Source: Micropterus salmoides
Taxonomy: Eukaryota > Chordata > Actinopteri > Centrarchiformes > Centrarchidae
Assembly: GCF_014851395.1 (NCBI RefSeq)
Contig: NW_024040817.1
Span: forward strand, 17,541,610-17,605,609
Reading direction: 5' to 3'
DNA length: 64,000 nt
The position numbers were made by a program, and so were the translations under genes. The number at the start of each line of letters is the position of its first letter. Position 1 is the first letter of the stretch. The notes under the pieces were generated by a model, which saw only the letters and a program-made list of their open reading frames with translations, made no database searches and had not been told where the DNA came from. Of this stretch, positions 50,622 to 60,695 are shown piece after piece.

Positions 50622-53600
50622 TAAGTACTATAAAGGCGCGCACACACATACTCACTCTGCTGTATTGAACATTTTCACTAGTTTGTCTCCACTTTCCTGC
50701 ACCCCCAAACAAACCCAAACTCCCCCCTCTATTTCTGTCCCTGGGCGCCCCTGTGGTCAGTGGCCCTCTGACCTCTGTTCAGGGCAGTAAATTACAGCCA
50801 TTTAGCTAATGAAGCAAGTCATTAGAAGCTGATTGGGCCTGTGTGTGCAGCCTGTGCGTGTTTGTTTGGTCTAAGAGGAGCGTTTGCTCTGTGGCCAAGA
50901 TAAACGAGGTCTCTGCGCGGTGTGTTTGTTCATTTGTGTGTGTGAGTGTGTGTCATTAGGTGCATGTGTGTGGCGTTCTGTATCTGTTGGCTGGGATGTG
51001 TGCTGTAGTCACCCAACATTTGATGCCTGATCCACTGGTTGAAAGCCAGAAAATTGTACTTTGTTACAAAGTGGCATTGCTGCACGGGTTCAGCCACCTA
51101 CAATTGTCTGTATTCCACTCCAGATGCTGTATGCCAAGAAACCACAACATAAACACACACCGGGCATGGGTTGTGAGTGCTTCTTTGAGAATCCACCCCT
51201 GTTTGCAGAGAAAAAGGCCTCACCATGTGGGTCATTTTGGTTTGTGTAGAAGCTATATTTCACTCTTGTTGAACAGTTACTTTGTGCCCTACATACCTGC
51301 TTTAGAAGTCAAAAGGTGCAGGTAAATTTCCAATATTATCTGTTCAGGAAATCTGCTGCCACTTCAGATTTTATTTTCTCTCCCTCTCTCTGAGGAGATA
51401 ATTAGAAACTGGCAGAGATGCTGTGTGAAAAGTGTGATCCAAGGCACAACAAGATTTATTATTACCAGGCTCTCTGTTTTTACTGTTTGGAAAAGTTTTG
51501 ATATGAGTATAAAATTGAAACTTTCAAACTAAATGTGATGTGACGTGTGATAACCGTAGGTCCCCTAAGGACCCTTATTTCATTCTGCAGTGAAGGCTAT
51601 TGAAAGGAGAATCCTTTAGTACTGCGGTCTGCATGGTACTGGTTAGCACCAGTTAAGCCTTGCACCATGTCCTCTCCTTTGTCTTTTGGAAAGCCCAGGC
51701 TTAGTTAGGGTGTCAGGGTATATCCTCACAAACACACTCGCACTCAAATGTTTAGTGTTTCCAAGCCGAGCTCCATTGTCCACTTACAGTGTAAATGTGT
51801 TTGTGTGTCATATTGCACACACATGGATTACAAAAGGCAGGTGACTAAACAGTTACTCAGCAGTCCATAGCCGCTCCAGTGCAGGGTTATACTACATGAA
51901 TCAATAATGAGCTAATGATTGAGCATATTCTTTTTCATCTAACTCAAACTAACTCGTCAAACTAGAGACCTCGTGAAGTCCTCGTGCCTTTTTGCTGCTC
52001 ATTTCTGACTTGTTCTAATATGTGTAAGATAAATCCCTTGTGTGAGTCTATTAGAAAATGTAATTATTTTGGTGTCCTCGTACTTGTTTTATCTCTATAT
52101 TTTTATGAAGCCACTTAATGTATTGAATGTGTAAAATCTAAGATAAGTATTAAGCACCCTCCAAAATAAGAGCACTAATTAAATAATTGGCTTGGATAAT
52201 TCTTAATTCACTGTGTGATTTTAAGTACCCTGCATAGCGTAATGCAGGCTAGTTAAATTCAGCCCATTTTTCAGAGGCTTAACATCATTTTAATTGATAT
52301 AATCACACATTTCTTCCCCATTTAATGCCCTTTAAACACGGTGGCCCCTAAAAGAATGATAAAAACAGTAGTTGCTCATGCTTTGCAATCAGTTTACGAA
52401 GGACCCACAAATTCTTGAAATCTGTTTTTCCTGCTCATAAACGCCCAGGCACCCAATCAAATCTGAGGATCTTGCATACATTCCACATTCCAGTTAACTA
52501 TAAATCAACAAAGACACAGTCAGACAGTACAAATTGAAAAATGGACCGAAGCAAGCCTCTTAAAGTTAAAGATGGGGGGAGCAGGCCTTTTTGATAGAAG
52601 GGCAGTGGGAGGTGCAAGGGTTCCGTAGGATGTCAATTCAGAAGCCGTCCGTACAAACAAACATACTTGCGCGCAATAAAGTGTTCTACTGGTCAGTTTA
52701 TGGCAAAGATCAGCATATTGCTGTAAAGCTTTTTATGATGTTTCTGGACACACACGGGAAGCATGATGCAGAAAAATGAAAAAAGGATTTACATCTATGC
52801 CTCTGTATATGTTTTATATTTCTGTCCAAATATTATTGTGCCAGTCACTTCTACTATACTCTACAAGCTAGCCTTAGTGTTTTTTTCCTACATCTGTATG
52901 ACTGAACCAGCTGTTTGCGCACTGATTTACGAGTGCAACATTATGAGATTTAATAACATAGCTTTGGGCTTTATGACCTTTTTGTGTGTGTGTTTCTGTC
53001 TACATTCAACTAACTGAGGTAACGTTATAGGCTACCGACTGCCAAACACCATTTACCACCTTCCAGCACATGTTGAGCGAGATTTCTCAGAGATGACAAT
53101 GAAAGTGATTGAGTGTGACAGAAGAGAGAACATCAGTTTTCTTCTGCAATAGGGGGAGAGATTGACAGTAATCCTGTTTGGAAGAGTGAAAGCGACAGAT
53201 TTGGGATTAGCTCAGCAGCAACTCTTTGGTTTCTAAAGTAACTCTTATACAGAGTTGGATATTTGAGCACATGTACAGTATATATGTCTCAATAAAACTG
53301 TCAACATGGAGAGTCTCTGTGGAAAGACGGCCTGTTACAACCTCTTTAGGCTTTAGTCCTAGTTATCAGAATATGTTGCAAGTCATCCCCTCCCTTCCCT
53401 GTAAATTGTAATACCGCTCATATTGCTTGAACCACCACAACTACTAGTGATGTCTCGCAGCGGCATTTGCAAAACATTGTTAAAAGACGAGAAACACCAG
53501 AACAAAGGTCAAGGTCAGGCAAGATGAATGGTAAATCCATAGACGCAGACGTCATGATTTAAGAAGTGATTTTGGAAGAGGTTCAGTATAGACACAGTAA

Positions 53601-54108
53601 AATCGCTGGTAAAGTGAATCTGTCATGGATTTGCAAATAATTTGAACATTCTGCTGTGCATGTCCGTCCGTCCGTGTGTGTGTGTGTGTGCGAGAGACAA
53701 TGGAGCGGTTATGTGCAGAGCAGTTTACAAAGCATCAATAGGCCACCAACTGGGATAATAACAGATGAAAAAACAGCAGCCCAATCGCCATTTATTCACA
53801 AACGCTTGAGCAACTTCTGTTTTTACATTAATATTTCACCACTTGCATACTGATGTTGATTCATCTGTAATGTCAGAGATTGGAATGAAAAAATGTTTTT
53901 CCCATACATGGACAGCTGGGGGGTCCCAAAAGAAGGTGTATTGTGTGCAAATAGTGTTTCTCTTTTCAGTGCCTTTTTCTTACTTGAATTTTTAAATGTT
54001 CTCTTCTTTTCCTTTCTCTCTCTGCTCTCCGCACCCAACCTACCTCTATTATTCATCCCCCTCTCTGTGCCCCTTTCTCCTCTCTTTTCTCCACCTCTCT
54101 GCACTCAG

Positions 54109-54330
54109 GTTCATCAGCCCTGCCTAGCAACATGGCCTACTTCGGAAGCTCCCAGGAGGAGGAGGACCTGGAGGAGGATGAGGAGGAGGAGGAGGAGGAG
54201 GTGGTGAAGAACGGCAGTGGGATCCACTCTCATGGTGGGGGAAGCAGCAGCCAAGCCTCTGCTTCGTCCTCCTGCCACTCGACACCCCGCAAGGGCAAGC
54301 TCCCCGCTAGGCAGCCACTCAATGGGCATG
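54109..54330 (+). CDS. jarid2: jarid2 coding exon with acidic tract (symmetrical exon)
   Basis: It reads on from LCLRG as SSALPSNMAYFGSSQ, then an acidic run (EEED-L-EED followed by seven Glu), a Gly/Ser/His linker, and SSSCHSTPRKGK...PLNGHG. Human JARID2 has the same order: ALP-NSM-YFGSSQ, acidic tract, SSSCQSTPRKGK, NGHV. The Glu run is encoded almost entirely by GAG repeats, so its length may vary. The region lies within the portion of mammalian JARID2 implicated in SUZ12/PRC2 binding. The acceptor is CTGCACTCAG at 54108 and the donor is G|GTAAGG at 54331. At 222 nt with phase 1 at both ends, it could be skipped without a frameshift. Confidence 0.95.
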
Positions 54331-54474
54331 GTAAGGACGGGACTAGAGCGTAGAAATTAGCATTTAACAAACTTACCATATTTTTAACTAACACACTACT
54401 TTTATCTTGACACACTCTCCGTTTTACAACAATATAGAGCAGGGGTGTCAAACTCACTTTCACCAAGGTCCACA

Positions 54475-54594
54475 TAACCACATAACATAACATAATTTAA
54501 CATAACATAATTTATCAATCAAAGATCAAACATTTCAAGTAAATAACAGAGAAATATCAAACATTTCAAGTAAATAACAGAGAAATATCAAACA
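54475..54594. repeat. CATAA short repeat and 31-bp tandem duplication within the hAT element
   Basis: Repeated CATAACATAA/CATAATTTAA units run to about 54512. A 31-bp unit starting CAAACATTTCAAGTAAATAA then occurs twice in tandem (54527-54557 and 54558-54588) with a partial third start. The copies are identical, so this is either a recent duplication or one feeding on slippage. Confidence 0.85.
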
Positions 54595-54814
54595 TAAGCT
54601 TTTACAGTAACTTTTTCACTTTTTCACAGTCCAGAGGTGCAGAACCATGGTAAAACAAAAATAATTGTGAGCTGCTAATAACATGAGGGACAGATGTGGC
54701 ATTTGATAAAACAAATAGTCCAGCTGCACACAGCCTTGCAGAGGACATACATCCAACCAATGAGAGTTTGATTACCTGGGAAAATGCAGACGTATAGGCT
54801 ACTGTAGCCTAAGC

Positions 54815-55375
54815 CTAGGTCACTCTACACGATTTTTAGCCCGATTTTCCTCTCGGTGACCGTTGGGCTGTGATCGTAAGTAAATCAGCGGTTGATCTGC
54901 AGTCAGCAACGCATCAAAATGGCTCCCCGACACATTTCTGACACATCACGGATGTCAGCCAGATATCTAGCATGCCAAATATCTGGAAGAGTCGACCGAC
55001 TCGACATCCACATCCAGCCACTGAGAGCAGGCAGCTACTTTTTCTCCGCAAAACACTTTTTACTCCCCTCCAGCTCTCTCTGTAGCTCAGATGATCCCTG
55101 CTACCTGCGTGTGCTAATCCATTCTTTCACCCATATTTTTTGTTGTTGTTATTGCTGTTTTTATAATAACAAACAACAGGTCTGTAGGTTCGCGTCATTT
55201 TCCGTTTTCTTGACAAAACATGGTTTGGTGACCAGTGTCAGGTGACACAGCCGCTGTCAACTCATGTAGTGTGTGACCCCCTGTCACCGATCAGTCACGT
55301 AGTGTGAAGGCCACAAAGACTTCAAGACTCCCATCACAAGACGGTAAGTTGTGTAGTGTGAACGGAAAACTACTG
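54815..55375. mobile_element. Possible second insertion nested inside the hAT element
   Basis: CTACTGTAG occurs near both edges: TAGGCTACTGTAGCC on the left and AACTACTGTAGTGG on the right. Just inside, TCACTCTACACGATTTTTAG on the left resembles TTCACACTACACAACTTACC from the reverse complement of the right side. GTAGTGTG also recurs at about 55266, 55300 and 55357. This fits a short non-autonomous transposon inserted into the hAT element, with the left CTACTGTAG perhaps being part of a target duplication, but the ends are too degenerate to be sure. The 117-codon frame over this part has no recognisable product. Confidence 0.35.
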
Positions 55376-56361
55376 TAGTGGCCGGATTCGGCCCACGGAG
55401 GGGGTTCAGAGTTTGACACATGTGATATAGAGTATAGTTAACTCCTTTTCTACATATTCCCAGAGCTTGATGGGAAGTGCAGTCATTCATGAACAGGAGC
55501 ACGTTTGTGGAAGAGACAGAATGTCTTCAGTTGGTCTAATGGGCCACAGAGATCCTGCCAGTGTTTACGGTCTGAGAAGGGGATGAGGAGGAAGATTTAA
55601 CGGAGGAGAGAAAAAATAAAAATCAAAGAGACGATGTGCAGGGGTGTCGTGAAGGGGATAAAAGTGAGTGAAGATGAGAAAAAGAAGGCACTCTGGAGGG
55701 GAGTGATGAAGAGGGAGGTGAGGGGAGAGGAAAAAGTAGGAAAGTGAAGGATGATGCACCAGCAGAAAAACTAGAGAGGATTGGAAAGATCCAATTTGGG
55801 AAAAGATTCGGAGAGAGTGAAATAATGCAGCAGCAAAAGAGGAAAAACTTGGGCCAAACGGGTACCGAATGAGTCATGAGACAGGAGACCGAGTAGTAGT
55901 GCTCGTGCGTGTTTGTGTGCATGTGTGTGAACGTGAGCAGTTTCCTAAGTTTGCACTCCTGTTTTCTTCTGCAGAGACAGGGTAAGCCATTTGGGATAGG
56001 AGAGCAGCATATCAACGTTTTCCACCCCAATTAACACTTAACTCGCTAAGCCATAACAAGGTGTTAATGCATGCACTGCAGCAGCTGGCCGGGGCCCTCG
56101 ACGCGCGCACGCGCGCAATGAAGTGACTGCATACATACATCCCTTGGGGTACTTAGACATTTGGATGAATACACATACACACACTTGTGCACAACATTTA
56201 GGAATTGCCCATGGGAACCGGCTTACTCAGATTCCCAACACTGATGACTATAAAAACAAGTACAATAAAGTTTATTTATTTATTTTTTTCTCTAATGTGT
56301 AGAAAAATAACACGGGCAAGAAATCTGACTACCACAAGGGCACAATGATAAATAATAAAAA

Positions 56362-56363
<2 letters not shown>

Positions 56364-56441
<78 letters not shown>
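56364..56441. repeat. (AC)n microsatellite beside the second Tc1 relic
   Basis: About 39 units ending ten bases before the left arm of the element at 56451. Confidence 0.97.
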
Positions 56442-56445
<4 letters not shown>

Positions 56446-56450
56446 TCTCT

Positions 56451-58050
56451 GAGGAAATAAGTATTTGAACACCCTGCTATTTTGCAAGTTCTCCCACTTA
56501 GAAATCATGGAGGGGTCTGAAATTGTCATCGTAGGTGCATGTCCACTGTGAGAGACATAATCTAAAAAAAGAAAATCCAGAACTCACAATGTATGATTTT
56601 TTTAACTATTTATTTGTATGATACAGCTGCAAATAAGTATTTGAACACCTGAGAAAATCAATGTTAATATTTGGTACAGTAGCCTTTGTTTGCAATTATA
56701 GAGGTCAAACGTTTCCTGTAGTTTTTCACCAGGTTTGCACACACTGCAGGAGGGATTTTGGCCCACTCCTCCACACAGATCTTCTCTAGATCAGTCAGGT
56801 TTCTGGGCTGTCGCTGAGAAACACGGAGTTTGAGCTCCCTCCAAAGATTCTCTATTGGGTTTAGGTCTGGAGACTGGCTAGGCCACGCCAGAACCTTGAT
56901 ATGCTTCTTACAGAGTCACTCCTTGGTTATCCTGGCTGTGTGCTTCGGGTTATTGTCATGTTGGAAGACCCAGCCTCGACCCATCTTCAATGCTCTGAGG
57001 GAAGGAGGTTGTTCCCCAAAATCTAGCAATACATGGCCCCGGTAATGCTCTCCTTAATACAGTGCAGTCGCCCTGTCCCATGTGCAGAAAAACACCCCCA
57101 AAGCATGATGCTACCACCCCCATGCTTCACAGTAGGGATGGTGTTCTTGGGATGGTACTCATCATTCTTCTTCCTCCAAACACGGTTAGTGGAATTATGA
57201 CCAAAAAGTTCTATTTTGGTCTCATCTGACCACATGACTTTCTCCCATGACTCCTCTGGATCATCCAAATGGTCATTGGCAAACTGAAGACGGGCCCTGA
57301 CATGTGCTGGTTTAAGCAGGGGAACCTTCCGTGCCATGCATGATTTCAAACCATGACGTCTTAGTGTATTACCAACGTAACCTTGGAAACGGTGGTCCCA
57401 GCTCTTTTCAGGTCATTGACCAGCTCCTCCCGTGTAGTTCTGGGCTGATTTCTCACCTTTCTTGGGATCATTGAGACCCCACGAGGTGAGAACTTGCATG
57501 GAGCCCCAGTCCGAGGGAGATTGACAGTCATGTTTAGCTTCTTCCATTTTCTAATGATTGCTCCAACAGTGGACCTTTTTTCACCAAGCTGCTTGGCAAT
57601 TTCCCCGTAGCCCTTTCCAGCCTTGTGGAGGTGTACAATTTTGTCTCTAGTGTCTTTGGACAGCTCTTTGGTCTTGGACATGTTAGTAGTTGGATTCTTA
57701 CTTATTGTATGGGGTGGACAGGTGTCTTTATGCAGCTAACGACCTCAAACAGGTGCATCTAATTTAGGATAATAAATGGAGTGGAGGTGGACATTTTGAA
57801 GGCAGAAAACTAACAGGTCTTTGAGAGTCAGAATTCTAGCTGATAGACAGGTGTTCAAATACTTATTTGCAGCTGTATCATACAAATAAATAGTTAAAAA
57901 AATCATACATTGTGATTTCTGGATTTTCTTTTTTTAGATTATGTCTCACAGTGGACATGCACCTACGATGACAATTTCAGGCCCCTCCATGATTTCTAAG
58001 TGCTAACTTGCAAAATAGCAGGGTGTTCAAATACTTATTTTCCTCACTCA
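56451..58050 (-). mobile_element. Second Tc1-like DNA transposon with about 200-bp repeated inverted termini
   Basis: The left arm (56451 to about 56657) and the reverse complement of the right arm (about 57849-58050) match almost base for base over about 200 bp. Each arm holds two copies of AAATAAGTATTTGAACACC-like sequence, an outer one (about 56456) and an inner one (about 56631). This is the IR/DR arrangement of Sleeping Beauty-type fish elements. The transposase relic between them reads on the - strand. The family differs from the element at 49118-50621. The outermost bases (GAGG... on the left, TGAGTGAGG on the reverse-complemented right) are degraded, so no clean TA duplication is visible. 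(CA)n lies outside the left arm and (TA)n(TG)n outside the right. Confidence 0.92.
56664..57681 (-). pseudogene. Tc1-type transposase pseudogene (DD34E), minus strand
   Basis: It starts [20 protein letters not shown], a helix-turn-helix DNA-binding region that remains open to 57361. A one-base loss within VSKVT...GNT shifts the frame. The next open piece (57023-57349) holds the first catalytic Asp in [13 protein letters not shown] and [15 protein letters not shown] stop then replaces a sense codon (MYC then TAG), a second frameshift follows, and QHDNNPKHT (Asp codon 56955-56957) and [11 protein letters not shown] (Glu codon 56850-56852) come after. Exactly 34 residues separate that Asp and Glu, the DD34E signature. 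A TGA at 56916-56918 interrupts the catalytic core. The terminal stop is at 56664-56666. All three acidic residues survive, but the gene is dead. Confidence 0.92.
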
Positions 58051-58081
58051 TATATATATTGTGTGTGTGTGTGTGTGTGTA
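58051..58081. repeat. (TA)4 and (TG)n beside the second Tc1 relic
   Basis: TATATATATT followed by ten TG units directly after the right arm of the element. It is the mirror of the AC array outside the left arm. Confidence 0.93.
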
Positions 58082-60450
58082 CACAGTCTATAAGGTAAAA
58101 ATATGTACTAATTTCATAGAATGCCCTTTGTGCCAGTGGCACATCATGTGTTTGTTATATCTATCTTTTAGTTTTCAACATGCAATATTTTTTTTACAGA
58201 GCAATAAAGAAACAATTTTAACCGGGAGGCCCTCCCTCTCTGGCAGACTTTGGAGACATACAATCCTTCCGGCCAGGCGTTTCCCCATGAATTGGGGAAT
58301 GGATTTCATAGTTCCTCCCTTTCACCCTTCCTGACTCTCTCCCTCCTCCTCCGTCTGTAGAGTTGCCGCCAGAAAGGTTCAAAAGGTGAACGCTTTGCTC
58401 AGCTCCTTCCTCTGTCATCTTCTCAAGTGGAATGTGGAGGAGGAGAGAGACTGGTGGGATTAAGAGAGAAAGAGAGAGAGGTCCATAGATTTGCTTGCAC
58501 TGAACTCTTTGAGAACTGTGCACTGCCTTTGTATAGTTCACGGTCGGTGTCTACTCCCCAACACACATAGAGATACATACACTTTCCTCTCGTTCTTTCA
58601 AGTGCATCTGTAGCCTCAGCTTGAAACATGAACTGTACATATGCACAGATCTGCATAAGGAGCACCAACAGTAGGAGAGTGAAACCTGTTTGAACAACTC
58701 CAGGCTTGTTTTGTGCAGGAGGACAGCTTAGTCTCCTTTCTTATCTCATATACCAACACTGTTTGTAAAGCAGCTTGGCGCCTTCGCTGTGATATGCTAA
58801 ATAAATAGATAAGAGGGAAATAGGCAGATTTGTAGGGGACAATGGAGATGAGGGGGGTAAGGACACTGAAACAGACGATTACATACGTAGGTGTGCACAC
58901 ACAGTCAAGACTGGGTCATCGCTCTAGTGTTTAGACAGTGTTTATGCTGTGTTTGGGTATCAGGCACACAGACAAACACACACCTCAGTACATTTTGCAG
59001 TATTAAGAGTGGTGTCAAATGTGACACTTTAATATGCCACTTGGGCCACTCTCCAGCAAGAGCAGGGTTATATGGGCTCTTAGGGTGGGAGGGGAAGAGA
59101 GGAAGCAGGGAAGAGAAGATGAGGGGGGAAAAGAAGAAGAAATGGTTAGTGAAGGAGAGAGAAACATTTTATTCTGGGAGGTAAAGAGAGACCGGAAAGG
59201 CCCTACATTGTATGCCATTCATCAGCGCCTCGTCTCTCTGCTGCTCTCTTGCGCTGGGCCATGTGCCATGTTGACATAGCTAAATTAAACAGCTTTTATT
59301 GGGCTCAGTTTTTTGCTTAGCTCACTTCTCAAAATGTCAGGATTTCTCTCATTTTTCAGTGAGCCAGGGGCCCAAGAGACCCGCAGACGCTCACTTGTGG
59401 TTTTGAGTGGATACACACATACAGTACAACACACACACAGTTTGACAGACAGAAACATGCACCGATGCTCAAAACTGTACATGTATATCGTCTAACAATA
59501 CATGCCTTGCTTTTCATAGTATACTGTATATTGTGTGTTGCACGTGTGCTGTAAATGCTCTGAGTGTTTGTACTGTGGCCTTCTGTCATTCTTTCCATAC
59601 AGCCTGTTGATATTAAGATGCCATGAAACTTTAAATTGAGGCCCATAAAAGCTGAAGAGAGAGCTATTGAATGTGTATGTTAATTGCCCCGCTCCTGTTC
59701 GACCCGTTTAGCATCATCCCCCGGGGGCTGATGTACTCTGCGTCCATTTTGAACAGGTTCATTGACATGTAGTATAAAGACGTTTTCATACACACCTTAA
59801 ATCATGCATATTTTACTGATTGGGGGCTATATGTCAGCCAAAAGTCTGTCGCTCCAATGTTTGTGTGGGCCATTCTACACTACAGGGGGTGTATTGAGAC
59901 TCGCAGTACGTCCACATATTGGCATAGGCAGATGGTAGCCTAACAAGCAGTGTCTTGTTTTCTTTACAGGAGCTTAATTTATTTTATTTATTTGCTTGTG
60001 ACTTGTGCACATTAGGAATTTATAGTAGGTTGCAGAACTTGTAAAGAAATGTGTACATATGTACACATTTAACACATGTAACAGTGAATTGTGCAAAACA
60101 ATCATAGAGCCCTAAATATAACAGGAACCCAAAGGTCTCTTCATGAAGTATATGAAGGCATGCCGGTTTCATATACTGGAGCAGATATACAACTAGCCAG
60201 TTAGTTTAATCAATGATCACTGGTCAAGAGACAGTACAATATAACTAATACCTTGCTAAATTGAGTAAGTGTCATTTCAGCTCATTTCAACTCTTGCTGC
60301 CCCATACAGCTTTTACAAGTGTGTATATATGTGAGTTGCCACTTTCAGCTTATAAGAGATCTGTCCTTAACGTGTTTTTTTTTATCCTCTTCCATTTTAA
60401 TTAAGAAACCCAAAAGCCACATACCTGACTCCTCTCTTTCTCCCTTTCAG

Positions 60451-60695
60451 TATTCAACAGCCATGGTAAAGTAGGGACCAGGGAGAGTCCGAGGCCCAAG
60501 ACGGGAACCCATGGCAGGGATGCGCCCGCCCCGCCACTGCCGCCTCCTCCGCCTCCCCCTCCGCCCCTACTGAGGGAGCGCAGTGAGCGGGCTGAGGCAC
60601 GAGAGCATGCGAGGGAGCAGCAGGCTATGGCCAGCATTCGAGGCTCAGCCAATGGGCTGCCGTCGAGGAGAGCTTCTGAGGAGCTACGCAAACAG
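60451..60695 (+). CDS. jarid2: jarid2 coding exon with fish-specific proline tract
   Basis: The split codon G|TA gives Val, so the junction reads NGHVFNSHGKVGTRESPRPK, matching human NGHVFNGSSRSTREK. A proline tract follows (APAPPLP then further prolines, nine in the longest run), then a charged segment LLRERSERAEAREHAREQQA likely to be helical, and finally RASEELRKQ, matching human DLRKQ at the next junction. Human has a His/Lys-rich low-complexity sequence in the middle, so the proline and Arg/Glu segments look lineage-specific. The acceptor is TCTCCCTTTCAG at 60450 and the donor is CAG|GTACTG at 60696, phase 0. The exon is clearly more GC- and CpG-rich than the surrounding intron. Confidence 0.93.

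Larger units (their letters stand above)
54440..55424. mobile_element. Non-autonomous hAT-superfamily element with 8-bp target duplication
   Basis: The left end is CAGGGGTGTCAAACTC and the right end is GAGTTTGACACATGTG, an imperfect inverted repeat. An identical octamer ATATAGAG flanks both ends (54432-54439 and 55425-55432), the 8-bp target duplication expected of hAT transposition. The right end also has the GGCCGGATTCGGCCCACGG word typical of abundant teleost hAT relics that end in ...GTTTGACACCCCTG. No transposase is encoded. The interior includes a short CATAA repeat (54475-54512), a 31-bp tandem duplication (54527-54594) and possibly a nested second insertion (about 54815-55375). It begins only 109 bp after the donor of exon 54109-54330. 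Confidence 0.88.
54331..60450 (+). other. jarid2 intron (6.1 kb, phase 1), transposon-rich
   Basis: It runs between exons 54109-54330 and 60451-60695. The first 110 bases after the donor lead straight into a hAT element (54440-55424). A purine-rich stretch at about 55560-55850 and a second Tc1-like relic (56451-58050) flanked by microsatellites follow. The remainder (58100-60450) is ordinary intron with purine-rich patches near 58440-58480 and 59080-59200. About 42% of the intron is recognisable transposon. Confidence 0.85.

Noticed and set aside
53893..54207. 104-codon + strand frame ending in poly-Arg, overlapping the acidic jarid2 exon
   Set aside because: It reads the GAG repeat of the real exon out of frame and starts in the pyrimidine tract of the intron.
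55623..56030. 135-codon minus-strand frame, Ser/Pro/Leu-rich
   Set aside because: It mirrors a purine-rich + strand stretch; composition only.
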